Assembly: GCA_947259175.1 (NCBI GenBank)
Contig: CAMYKW010000044.1
Span: 1-47,139 of the forward strand
Origin: an uncultured Gammaproteobacteria bacterium
Lineage (GTDB): Bacteria > Pseudomonadota > Gammaproteobacteria > Arenicellales > JAANXG01
DNA length: 47,139 nt
Reading direction: 5' to 3'
Part shown: piece after piece, positions 6,939-15,252 of the stretch
Numbering within the stretch: position 1 is the stretch's first letter
How the letters are laid out: every line of letters begins with the position of its first letter
Program-made: the position numbers and the translations under genes
Notes under the pieces: model-generated
Databases searched by the model: none
What the model saw: the letters and a program-made list of their open reading frames with translations, nothing else
Told to the model about the DNA's origin: nothing

Positions 6939-9053
6939 ATGCCGACCGCTAAGACGCCCGCCAATCTGCTGCTGGAAATCGGCACCGAGGAATTGCCGCC
7001 CAAGGCGTTGTCGCAACTCGGCCGGGCGTTCGCGGACGGATGCCGGCAAGGATTGGCGGAGGCCAATCTGCTCGAAGATGCCGGGGCCGAGCACCGTTGG
7101 TTCGCCTCGCCGCGGCGGCTGGCCGTGTGGATACCGGCGGTTCGCGGCAAACAGCCGGATCAGAAAATAGAGCGCCGCGGCCCTTCGATTGCCGCCGCGT
7201 TCGACCGGGATGGCAAACCGACCAGGGCGGCGAGTGGTTTTGCGCGATCGTGTGGTGTCGAGGTCGAACAGTTACAGCGCACCAGCGGCGCCAAAGGCGA
7301 ATGGCTGGTGCATCGCAGCATTCAGCGGGGCCGCACCGCGGGCAAGTTGATCCCGCAGTGCGTGGAACAGGCAATCAAACAATTGCCGATCCCCAAACGA
7401 ATGCGCTGGGGCAAAGGGAGCGCCGAGTTCGTGCGTCCGGTTCACTGGCTGGTTATTATGCACGGCGCGGCGCTGATCAAGGCCAAGTTGTTGTCAGTGG
7501 ACAGCGGTGCGCACACGCGCGGCCACCGGTTTCATTGCACGCATCCACTGCGTTTGGCGAACGCCGACCAATATGAGAAGACTTTGGTGGACAACGGATT
7601 TGTGATCCCCGATTTCGCAACCCGGCGACGAATTATTCAGCAGAAGGTGCAGACCCTGGCGAAACGCGTGGATGGTACGCCGATGATGGATGATCCGTTG
7701 CTGGACGAAGTGACCGGTCTGGTGGAATGGCCGATTCCGCTACTCGGAGAGTTCGACAAGGGTTTTCTACAGGTGCCGCACGAGGTATTGATCTCATCGA
7801 TGCGCGATCACCAGAAGTATTTTCCGGTCATGAGCCAGCGCGGCCGCTTGCTGCCCTATTTCATTACCGTGAGCAACATCAAGAGCAAGTCCCCGAAAAG
7901 GGTGCGCGAGGGCAACGAACGGGTGCTGCGCGCCCGGCTGTCGGATGCGCAGTTTTTTTGGGAGACGGACTGCAGTAAGCCGCTCGAGACGCGTGTGGAT
8001 GCACTGAAGAGCGTGATGTTTCACAACAAGCTCGGTTCGCTGTTCGACAAAACCAGCCGCGTGCGCGCACTGTCGTCATCGATCGCCGCATTGCTGAACG
8101 TGGACCTGGGTCACAGCGAGCGTGCGGCCTGGCTGGCGAAGGCCGACCTGGTTTCCGACATGGTGGGAGAATTTCCCGAGTTACAGGGGACGATGGGAAA
8201 ATATTACGCCGGCCATGACGGCGAGCCCAAGGCCGTGGCCGCCGCGATCGAGGAGCACTACCGGCCGCGATTCGCCGGCGACTCGCTTCCGGTTGGCGGT
8301 GTCGCCCAGGTGGTGGCGATCGCGGACAAGCTGGATTCCCTGGTCGGCATTTTCGCCGCCGGCGAAGAGCCCACCGGTGACAAGGACCCGTTCGGTCTAC
8401 GCCGCGCCGCGCTGGGTGTATTGCGGATATTGATCGAGAGGCGACTGGACCTCGATCTATTACATTTGATCGCCGAGTGTGCGCGGATCTACGGCGCGCA
8501 GCCGCAATCGATTCCGGTAACGGATGAAGTGGTCGCGCGCGTGTTTGACTTCGTGTTGGAGCGTACGCGCGCGCATTACAGCGCCGCCGGTTTTCAGCCC
8601 GACGAGTTGAACGCAGTCATTACCACGCGGCCGGTCAGTCCGCTTGATTTCGATCACCGACTACGCGCGGTGTCCAAGTTTCGCAGATTACCTCAGGCCG
8701 AAAACCTGGCCGCCGCCAACAAGCGCATCCGCAACATCCTGCGCAAGACCAGCGAGGCCATCCCCGCCCAAGTGGCTCAGGCGTCGCTGACGGAAGAGGC
8801 GGAGAAGCGGCTCTTTCGGGCGGTGCAGCAACTGACCGCGCAGGTGAGCGGTTATTTCGCCGCCGGCGAATACGACCGAGGGTTGAAAAAGCTGGTCACG
8901 TTGCGCGACCCGGTGGACCGCTTCTTCGATGAAGTGCTGGTGATGACGGATGACGAGTCGTTGCGAGGCAATCGTCTGGCTTTGCTGCGACAGATCCATG
9001 ACCTGTTTCTGCAAACCGCGGATATTTCAAAATTGCAGGTGGATGCGGGTTGA
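6939..9053 (+). CDS. glyS: Glycine-tRNA ligase beta subunit
   Basis: tRNA-recognition subunit partnering GlyQ. 704 aa from ATG at 6939 (MPTAKTPANLLLEIGTEELPPKAL); the LLxEIGTEELPPKAL start is diagnostic, and the length matches the family (~690). Further conserved segments include MRWGKGSAEFVRPVHW and GHRFHCTHPL. An HD-like segment with GKYYAGHDGEPKAVAAAIEEHY follows, then the C-terminal anticodon-binding (DALR-like) region. No strong ribosome-binding site precedes the chosen ATG; the frame extends 11 codons further upstream without homology. Confidence 0.97.
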   Translation: MPTAKTPANLLLEIGTEELPPKALSQLGRAFADGCRQGLAEANLLEDAGAEHRWFASPRRLAVWIPAVRGKQPDQKIERRGPSIAAAFDRDGKPTRAASGFARSCGVEVEQLQRTSGAKGEWLVHRSIQRGRTAGKLIPQCVEQAIKQLPIPKRMRWGKGSAEFVRPVHWLVIMHGAALIKAKLLSVDSGAHTRGHRFHCTHPLRLANADQYEKTLVDNGFVIPDFATRRRIIQQKVQTLAKRVDGTPMMDDPLLDEVTGLVEWPIPLLGEFDKGFLQVPHEVLISSMRDHQKYFPVMSQRGRLLPYFITVSNIKSKSPKRVREGNERVLRARLSDAQFFWETDCSKPLETRVDALKSVMFHNKLGSLFDKTSRVRALSSSIAALLNVDLGHSERAAWLAKADLVSDMVGEFPELQGTMGKYYAGHDGEPKAVAAAIEEHYRPRFAGDSLPVGGVAQVVAIADKLDSLVGIFAAGEEPTGDKDPFGLRRAALGVLRILIERRLDLDLLHLIAECARIYGAQPQSIPVTDEVVARVFDFVLERTRAHYSAAGFQPDELNAVITTRPVSPLDFDHRLRAVSKFRRLPQAENLAAANKRIRNILRKTSEAIPAQVAQASLTEEAEKRLFRAVQQLTAQVSGYFAAGEYDRGLKKLVTLRDPVDRFFDEVLVMTDDESLRGNRLALLRQIHDLFLQTADISKLQVDAG

Positions 9054-9098
9054 TCGGTACCAACCCGCAAACTTGCGCTCTCACGGTTTAGCCTTGTA

Positions 9099-9440
9099 AT
9101 GTCAGTAACCGATATGAACACGGATTCCTACGACGCCATGCTCGCTGCGGTCCAGGCGTTTCACGACAAGCATCGCTTCAAAGAGACCGGTGGCGAGGAG
9201 CTGGTGTACCGGGTTGCGCTGATGGCGGAAGAGCTGGGTGAGATCTCGGCATGTGTCAGCAAGGGGAAGGACCGGGAGCAGTTGGCCGAGGAGTGCGCCG
9301 ATCTGATGATACTCGTCCTGGGCACCGCCATTGCCGCCGGTTTCGACCTCAAACAGGCGTTCTGGGACAAGCTGAAACAGCTCGATCGCCGCCGCAGCCG
9401 CTTTGTCGAGGGACGCATCCGCGTGTCCGAATTTGATTAG
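9099..9440 (+). CDS. MazG-like nucleotide pyrophosphohydrolase
   Basis: 113-aa all-alpha NTP-pyrophosphohydrolase of the MazG/dUTPase-like superfamily, which hydrolyses (d)NTPs or modified nucleotides to monophosphates. Metal-binding acidic motifs are visible as EELGE (near residue 50) and EECADLMILV (near 70). It is a short single-domain form, not the two-domain MazG. It lies between glyS and gmhB in the same direction, only 12 bases from gmhB, so it is probably in the same transcript. No clear ribosome-binding site; ATG at 9114 is an alternative start. Substrate cannot be told from sequence. Confidence 0.8.
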   Translation: MSVTDMNTDSYDAMLAAVQAFHDKHRFKETGGEELVYRVALMAEELGEISACVSKGKDREQLAEECADLMILVLGTAIAAGFDLKQAFWDKLKQLDRRRSRFVEGRIRVSEFD

Positions 9441-9452
9441 GATGCACCGCCT

Positions 9453-10040
9453 ATGCGCCTGGTAATTCTCGATCGTGACGGCGTGATCAACCGGGATTCG
9501 GATGAGTACATTAAATCGCCGGAAGAATGGGTGCCGATTCCGGGCAGCCTAGAGGCCATCGCCCGATTGTGCCGGGCGGATTTCAAGGTGGTGGTGGTGA
9601 CCAACCAGTCGGGTGTCGCGCGCGGGTTATTCAGCGTCGATACACTGAACAAGATCAATCTCGTAATGTTGGAGCGGGTGCGGCAAAAGGGAGGACAGCT
9701 GGATGCGATCTTTTTCTGTCCCCACGGTCCGGAGGACGGCTGTGCGTGCCGTAAACCGAAGCCCGGCATGTTCCTGGATCTGGCGGAACGGTTGAAGGTG
9801 AATCTCACCGCGGTGCCCGCGGTAGGGGATTCGCTGCGGGATCTACAGGCCGCCCAGTCGGTGAACGCGTTGCCGGTGTTGGTGCGCACCGGAAAAGGAC
9901 GCCTCACCCTGGACTGTTTACGCGACAGTGATCTGGCTGACACGGCCGTGTACGAAGACCTGTCCACGTTCGTGGACTCGTTACTCAACGGCGAGTTGGA
10001 TGAACGCGTTAACATGCTGTTGCAAGGTAGCGGAAACTGA
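9453..10040 (+). CDS. gmhB: D-glycero-beta-D-manno-heptose 1,7-bisphosphate 7-phosphatase
   Basis: HAD-superfamily phosphatase in ADP-heptose synthesis for the lipopolysaccharide inner core. 195 aa. The nucleophile motif is LDRDGVINRDS (Asp7, Asp9), motif II is VTNQSGVARG, and motif III/IV is GDSLRDLQAA. The Cys/His zinc site typical of GmhB is present as CPHGPEDGCACRKPKPG. The nearby glyQS and plsC genes give the order glyQS-gmhB-plsC known in many beta- and gammaproteobacteria. Confidence 0.93.
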   Translation: MRLVILDRDGVINRDSDEYIKSPEEWVPIPGSLEAIARLCRADFKVVVVTNQSGVARGLFSVDTLNKINLVMLERVRQKGGQLDAIFFCPHGPEDGCACRKPKPGMFLDLAERLKVNLTAVPAVGDSLRDLQAAQSVNALPVLVRTGKGRLTLDCLRDSDLADTAVYEDLSTFVDSLLNGELDERVNMLLQGSGN

Positions 10041-10054
10041 GACGTCTAGCGGCA

Positions 10055-10762
10055 ATGCCGGTTCTGCGCTCGCTGTTGTTCCTGTTGGGGCAGATCGTCA
10101 CCGTGGTACCGTTCAGCCTGCTGGCCATCGCGGTGTTCCCCCTCCCGCCGGTGACCCGCGCACGCGTCATCAGCAGCTGGGCGCATTTCATCGTCTGGTG
10201 GCTGAAGGTCACCTGCGGCATCACCCACGACGTGCGCGGCATGGAACACCTGCCCGCGGAGCCGTGCGTAATCCTGTCCAAACATCAATCGGCGTGGGAA
10301 ACCATCGCCTTTCAGGTCATCTTTCCGCCCCAGACCTGGGTGCTCAAACGGGAGCTGCTGTGGATTCCGCTGTTTGGTTGGGCATTGGCGGCCAGTCGGC
10401 CGATTGCTATCGACCGCAGCGTCGGGGTCAAGGCGCTCGAACGGGTGGCCAGCCAAGGGGTCGACCGGATTCGTGGCGGCCGTTACGTTGTCGTGTTTCC
10501 CGAGGGTACCCGGATGCGCGCCGGCGAACGGGGGCGCTACAACCCGGGCGGCGCAATGTTGGCGGTCAAGGCTGCGGTGCCGGTGGTGCCGGTGGCGCAC
10601 AACGCGGGCAACTATTGGCCGCGGCGCGGGTTCCTAAAACGGCCCGGAGTCATCCAGGTGGTCGTCGGCCCTCCGGTTGCGGCGCGAGGCGCACGTGCGC
10701 GTGCGGTGACCGCACAGGCCGAGTCCTGGATCGAGGCTACGATGGATCAGATCAACGCGTAG
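10055..10762 (+). CDS. plsC: 1-acyl-sn-glycerol-3-phosphate acyltransferase
   Basis: Membrane acyltransferase converting lysophosphatidate to phosphatidate. 235 aa, with an N-terminal hydrophobic segment (about 3-30). Motif I reads KHQSAWE (H-x4-E in place of H-x4-D, typical of the plsC type next to gmhB), and motif III is FPEGTR. It starts 14 bases after gmhB. Its last 11 bases overlap the end of the convergent gene on the other strand. Confidence 0.9.
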   Translation: MPVLRSLLFLLGQIVTVVPFSLLAIAVFPLPPVTRARVISSWAHFIVWWLKVTCGITHDVRGMEHLPAEPCVILSKHQSAWETIAFQVIFPPQTWVLKRELLWIPLFGWALAASRPIAIDRSVGVKALERVASQGVDRIRGGRYVVVFPEGTRMRAGERGRYNPGGAMLAVKAAVPVVPVAHNAGNYWPRRGFLKRPGVIQVVVGPPVAARGARARAVTAQAESWIEATMDQINA

Positions 10763-11390
10763 GCTGCGCCGGGGCGTCGCCCTGGTTGGCGCGCTGGGGA
10801 CGATGGCACAAAGATTCGATCGGGAAATGCACGGTGGCATCGTTGACCGCCTGCAACACCGGGTCACCGGTGAGCTCGTCGATGCGGTACACGATGTCCA
10901 CTTGCTGCTGCGCCCGCTGTTCGACCGCCGGTGCATCGTCATCGAGGGTCACGACGCGGCCGAAGTCCAGATCGACCCCGGTACCGGGCTTGAGACGCAG
11001 CGGTTTGAAGAAAACCGGCGCGCCGCCGTCGGCCACGCGCCCATATACCACGCCGTTTTCGAATAATATATGGGGCGGCTGGTCGGGCAGCGGGTCCGTC
11101 CAATGAAACAGAAATTTGCCGTGCAGGTTGCCGTTGGTGCGGAACACGGCGATTCCCCGGTCGGCGCGGTCAGGGTGCACCTGAAACAGTCCCTTTTGCA
11201 GTTTGTCGTAGTCCTTGCGGCTGATCTGCTGCGTTAGCGTAGCGACGTAGCGGTCCGGTTCTACGAGAAATTGATTGGCCATCAGGTCTTCATACTCGTC
11301 GTAAATGACGCTGCAGTCGAAGTACCCCGCAACCGCGATGCGACAAGCCAAAGCGGTGATGAAGAATGTCGTGATATAGAACCAGCGCAT
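10752..11390 (-). CDS. Exported protein of unknown function
   Basis: 212 aa; not recognised. The N-terminus (MRWFYITTFFITALACRIAVAG) is a signal peptide, with likely cleavage after AVA near residue 21. The mature part begins YFDCSVIYDEYEDLM and looks like a compact, mostly beta periplasmic domain without membrane segments. It follows rsmA on the same strand after a 149-base gap that shows no clear promoter. The coding end overlaps plsC by 11 bases. Codon usage matches the neighbours, so it is very probably a real gene. Confidence 0.65.
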   Translation of the reverse strand: MRWFYITTFFITALACRIAVAGYFDCSVIYDEYEDLMANQFLVEPDRYVATLTQQISRKDYDKLQKGLFQVHPDRADRGIAVFRTNGNLHGKFLFHWTDPLPDQPPHILFENGVVYGRVADGGAPVFFKPLRLKPGTGVDLDFGRVVTLDDDAPAVEQRAQQQVDIVYRIDELTGDPVLQAVNDATVHFPIESLCHRPQRANQGDAPAQPTR

Positions 11391-11539
11391 TGTTATTGCC
11401 GTATATTTTTCGCTCAGAACCCCGGGCGCGCATTATACGTGGGTTACGATCGGCGCGTACACGGATTCGCGGCGGCGCCGCACCGCAGCGCGAATTGTCG
11501 AGCGCCTGTGGCAGCGGTCTTTTCCGGGACCATCCGGTG

Positions 11540-12319
11540 TCAGTCGGTGCCAGCGGCGAGCTGGACGTAGTCGGCCACACTCAATTGTTCGGGGCGCATC
11601 CGCGGATCGATGCCCGCGGCGCGAATCCGCTGCTCTTCGACCACGCCGCTAAGGGCGTTCTTCAGGGTCTTGCGCCGTTTTTGAAACGCGGTGCGCACGA
11701 TAAGCGAAAACGCGGGGTAATTGCTCACCGGATGCGGGGGGGCGCGATAGGGCCGCAGCATCAATACCGCCGACTCGACCTTAGGCGGCGGAGAAAACGC
11801 CCCCGGGGCCACCGTCATGACAGGTAGCGTCTCACATTGTTGCTGCACCATGACACTGAGGCGGCCGTAATCCTTTGATCCCGGTGACGCGCACACGCGT
11901 TGCGCCACTTCCTTTTGCAGCATTACACACAAGTCCTGCATGCATCGGCTGTGCGCAAGTAACCAGAAGATCAGTGGCGTCGAAATGTTATAGGGCAGGT
12001 TGCCTATTACCCGGATGCGGCGGTCAGACGCGGCCAACGCGCAGAAATCGAAGTGTAAGGCGTCCGCCTGGTGGACCACCAATTGTGGGTAGTGCGCAAC
12101 TTGATCCCGCAACAACGCCACCAGCCGGGAGTCCAATTCTATGACGTGCAAAACCGATACCCGCGGCGCGAGCAAAAAGGTGAGCGCACCGGTGCCGGGC
12201 CCGATCTCGACGACCGTCTCGTCCGGTTTTGGGTTGAACGCGGCAACGATTCGGTCGACGACCGATCGCTGATGAAGAAAGTGTTGGCCCAGAGACTTAC
12301 GCGGCGCCGGATTACTCAT
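11540..12319 (-). CDS. rsmA: 16S rRNA adenine(1518)/(1519)-N6 dimethyltransferase
   Basis: Dimethylates the two adjacent adenosines in helix 45 of 16S rRNA (KsgA). 259 aa. Start SLGQHFLHQRSVVDRIV is the family N-terminus; the SAM-binding EIGPGTGALT and catalytic NLPYNIS motifs are intact. Its ATG overlaps the pdxA stop (ATGA), the widely conserved pdxA-rsmA coupling. Confidence 0.97.
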   Translation of the reverse strand: MSNPAPRKSLGQHFLHQRSVVDRIVAAFNPKPDETVVEIGPGTGALTFLLAPRVSVLHVIELDSRLVALLRDQVAHYPQLVVHQADALHFDFCALAASDRRIRVIGNLPYNISTPLIFWLLAHSRCMQDLCVMLQKEVAQRVCASPGSKDYGRLSVMVQQQCETLPVMTVAPGAFSPPPKVESAVLMLRPYRAPPHPVSNYPAFSLIVRTAFQKRRKTLKNALSGVVEEQRIRAAGIDPRMRPEQLSVADYVQLAAGTD

Positions 12320-13335
12320 ACAGGCCCGCCGATCGGTGCAAGCGCCGCGGGTTCGACCGGGCGGCGTTTGGCGATGTCGATCGCGACGGCCACTGCGGCT
12401 TCCAGGCTGCCCAGTTCGATGTCACCGGTGCCGGCGAGCGGCAGGGCGGTTCCGTGGTCCACGGAGGTGCGAATGATCGGCAGCCCCAGGGTGATGTTGA
12501 CCGCGGTGCCGAACCCCGCGTACTTCAATACCGGCAGTCCCTGATCGTGGTACATCGCCAGCACGACATCGAAGTCTTCGAGCTGGCGTGGGGTGAACAC
12601 GGTATCCGCCGGTAACGGGCCGGTGATTCTCATACCCGTTTTCCGGAGCCTGCGCACCACCGGCTCGATTACATCGACTTCTTCGCGGCCCAGGTGTCCG
12701 CCCTCACCGGCGTGGGGGTTGAGACCGCACACAACGATGCGCGGTTGCGGCAAACCCAGCCGGAATTCCAGATCGTGCGCCAGCACCCTGGCCACGCGCT
12801 CCAATCGTTGTTCCGTCAACTGTTGGCTGACCCGGGAAAGGGGCAGATGCGTTGTCACCAGGGCGACCCGCAACGCGTCGGTGGCAAGCAGCATCACCGG
12901 ACAGTCCGCGCCGGTGCGCTGCGCCAGATACTCGGTGTGTCCCGAAAACTGAATTCCGGCGTCATTGATCACGCCTTTGTGCACAGGGCCAGTGACCAGG
13001 GCGTCGAATTGTCCGGCGACACAACCATCCACGGCGCGGTCGAGGCAGGCAAGCACGTAGTCGGCATTAGCCGCGTCGACTTTACCGGCGTGCACCGGCG
13101 TCGCGAGTGTCTGCGGCAGCAGCGCCAGGGTACCGGCCCGATGCGGTTGATCGTGCCAGTCGGTCAGCTCCAGGGCGCGGTTCATCATCACGGCACGCGC
13201 CTGCAACAGGGCGGGATCGGCAATCACCGCCAGGCGGCATGCCAGTTCCTGCTGCGCCAGCAACACCGCGAGGTCCGGGCCGATGCCTGCGGGTTCTCCC
13301 GGCGTGAACACAATGCGTGGCAACTCCTGGGTCAT
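12316..13335 (-). CDS. pdxA: 4-hydroxythreonine-4-phosphate dehydrogenase
   Basis: NAD-dependent, metal-requiring enzyme of DXP-dependent pyridoxal phosphate synthesis. 339 aa. Landmarks are FTPGEPAGIGPDL at the start and the metal-ligand histidines in SGHTEYLAQ, GLNPHAGEGGHLG and MYHDQGLPVLKY. In many gammaproteobacteria surA precedes pdxA. Here surA is not adjacent; a repeat element (about 13395-13650) and the FetAB pair lie upstream instead. Confidence 0.96.
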   Translation of the reverse strand: MTQELPRIVFTPGEPAGIGPDLAVLLAQQELACRLAVIADPALLQARAVMMNRALELTDWHDQPHRAGTLALLPQTLATPVHAGKVDAANADYVLACLDRAVDGCVAGQFDALVTGPVHKGVINDAGIQFSGHTEYLAQRTGADCPVMLLATDALRVALVTTHLPLSRVSQQLTEQRLERVARVLAHDLEFRLGLPQPRIVVCGLNPHAGEGGHLGREEVDVIEPVVRRLRKTGMRITGPLPADTVFTPRQLEDFDVVLAMYHDQGLPVLKYAGFGTAVNITLGLPIIRTSVDHGTALPLAGTGDIELGSLEAAVAVAIDIAKRRPVEPAALAPIGGPV

Positions 13336-13394
13336 GGGCTAATGCAGCGCGAGTCCGGTCACGTTGAAATTGTCTTTGCGATACGAAAGTACAC

Positions 13395-13650
13395 CATAAT
13401 ACCGGCGTCACTAGTGCAGGGACAGACGATTTCCCGAATGGGCGCCTGGAGCGAGAGCCATAGCGAGCTATGGGTCGAGTGAAGGCCCAGCGCAGGTGTG
13501 CGAGAACCAGCCAGGGCCGGGATAGTCCAGCTACTATTCTCAGCAATCCACATCAGGAGTTTAAGCTGTCTCCTCATATAAATGACGTAACGAGTGTTTC
13601 AGCCGCATGCCAGGAATAGTAGCTGGGCGCCTGGTGAGAAATGCGGGCTA
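13395..13650 (+). repeat. Dispersed inverted-repeat element, copy C
   Basis: The right end, CTGGTGAGAAATGCGGGCTA at 13631-13650, is the family terminal repeat; the left end is degenerate, so its border is approximate. The internal hairpin CCATAGC-GA-GCTATGG is at 13458-13473. The core arms are CCAGCTACTATTC at 13527-13539 and GAATAGTAGCTGG at 13614-13626. The segment GCCAGGGCCGGGATAGTCCA (13510-13529) is identical in copy D. It lies between the divergent pdxA and fetA-like genes. Confidence 0.75.
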
Positions 13651-13668
13651 GTCGCTATCATACGAACC

Positions 13669-14307
13669 GTGGCCACGATCCTTGAACTCGAGCGGTTTGC
13701 ATCCCGGCGGCACGATCTTAGCGACGCGCCATTGTCCCGCGTCACCCTAGAGATACGCGCCGGTGAAATCGTGACACTGAGTGGACCCTCGGGTTGCGGC
13801 AAGACCCTGCTGTTGCGTGCCATCGCCGATCTCGATCCAGCGACCGGGACCGCGGTGTTGGATGGAAAACAGCGTGATCAATATTCCGGTCCTGAATGGC
13901 GCCGCCGGGTGGGCTTTGTCGCCACCGAAAGCGCATGGTGGGAGACGTGTGTCGGTGATCATTTTTCCACGCCGCCGGGTAGTGGCGATATTGCGGCCCT
14001 GGCCTTGAGCACTGCGATTCTGGGGCGTGAAGTCGCGGATCTTTCCACCGGCGAACGGCAAAGGCTGGCGTTGCTGCGCAGTCTGGCCAACCAGCCGCGG
14101 GTAATGTTGTTGGATGAACCTACCGCGTCGCTCGACTATGACACCACGCTGCGTTTGGAGGTGATGGTGCGAGACTATGTGGCGTCGTCGCAATGCGGTG
14201 TGTTGTGGGTTTGTCACGATCTCAATCAACGGCGGCGTGTAGCGGACCGCGCCCTGGCCGTGATCGGTGGCGTGGTGCAAACCGCGGACAAAGCGGAACG
14301 ATCATGA
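13669..14307 (+). CDS. ABC transporter ATP-binding protein, FetA/YbbL-like
   Basis: 212-aa ATPase with Walker A GPSGCGKT, signature LSTGERQRLALLR and Walker B VMLLDEP. GTG at 13669 (VATILELERF) is chosen because the longer frame runs into repeat copy C. The partner permease overlaps its stop codon (ATGA). By pairing and size this matches FetAB (YbbLM), an exporter-type pair linked in E. coli to iron homeostasis. The substrate in this organism is not shown by the sequence. Confidence 0.82.
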   Translation: MATILELERFASRRHDLSDAPLSRVTLEIRAGEIVTLSGPSGCGKTLLLRAIADLDPATGTAVLDGKQRDQYSGPEWRRRVGFVATESAWWETCVGDHFSTPPGSGDIAALALSTAILGREVADLSTGERQRLALLRSLANQPRVMLLDEPTASLDYDTTLRLEVMVRDYVASSQCGVLWVCHDLNQRRRVADRALAVIGGVVQTADKAERS

Positions 14308-15104
14308 GTGTCATCCCGTTAACTTATTCTGACTTGCTGCTGGCCGCGACCCTGGTGTTATTGTTGGCCGGGTCGTCGTTCGCGCTGTCCTTGGGGATCA
14401 GCCGCGACCTGCTCATCGGCGCATTGCGCACCGTCATACAACTGTTGCTGGTCGGCCTGGTGCTGAAGGTGCTGTTCGCTCACGCCAGCCTGTTGTGGAT
14501 ATCGGCCATGGCGGCGTTAATGGTGGCGGTGGCGACACGCGAAGTTTACGCCCGCCAGAGCCGGCCGCTGGCCGGCGGCTGGGGCTTGGGTGTAAGCGCG
14601 GTGCCGTTGTTCGTGTCTTCGTTCACGCTCACGGCGATTGCGCTGGTGGTCATCATCAGCCCCCAGCCTTGGTATCTGCCGCAGTATGCGATCCCGTTGT
14701 TGGGTATGGTGCTCGGCAATGCGATGACGGCGGTGGCCTTGGGGCTGGACCGGCTGACGAGCTCGGCGTTCCAGCAGCGCGGTCAGATCGAGGCGCGCCT
14801 CGCCCTGGGACAAACCTGGCGGCAGGCGATGAGTGGTCTTCAGCGCGAAAGCGCGCGGATTGCCCTGGTGCCGGTAATTAATGCCATGGCGGCGGCCGGG
14901 GTGGTCAGCTTGCCGGGCATGATGACCGGTCAGATCCTGTCCGGTACGCCGCCGATGGAGGCGGTTAAGTATCAGATCCTGATCATGTTTTTGATCGCGG
15001 CGGCCACCGGGCTCGCGGCGCTGCTGGCGATTTCGGGCGCCGCCCGGCGGCTGTTCGACGAACGGCAGCGGCTGCGCCTGGATCGGCTGCGCGCGCCGCG
15101 CTGA
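14304..15104 (+). CDS. ABC transporter permease, FetB/YbbM family
   Basis: 266-aa integral membrane protein with several clear hydrophobic helices (for example LLLAATLVLLLAGSSFALSL at the N-terminus). The UPF0014/FetB core is recognisable in the stretches around GMVLGNAMTAVALGLDRL and LPGMMTGQILSGTPPMEAVK. ATG at 14304 overlaps the ATPase stop; upstream in-frame codons are coding only in the ATPase frame. Together with the preceding ATPase it forms a two-gene transporter. Confidence 0.88.
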   Translation: MSVIPLTYSDLLLAATLVLLLAGSSFALSLGISRDLLIGALRTVIQLLLVGLVLKVLFAHASLLWISAMAALMVAVATREVYARQSRPLAGGWGLGVSAVPLFVSSFTLTAIALVVIISPQPWYLPQYAIPLLGMVLGNAMTAVALGLDRLTSSAFQQRGQIEARLALGQTWRQAMSGLQRESARIALVPVINAMAAAGVVSLPGMMTGQILSGTPPMEAVKYQILIMFLIAAATGLAALLAISGAARRLFDERQRLRLDRLRAPR

Positions 15105-15252
15105 ACGAAGCCGCGCGTTCGCCGGACAAACGGCAGGTTAATCCCGATAATTGGCCTATACTGAATAATGTAGGTAACCAGGGGTGTCTGGTGCTGTTCC
15201 GGACATGATTTCGGTCGACCAAGGCTGTTCGGGGTCGGGGGCCCGATATGGC

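Noticed and set aside
13594-13668. N-terminal extension of the FetA-like ATPase
   Set aside because: The codons fall in repeat copy C and show no ABC homology.
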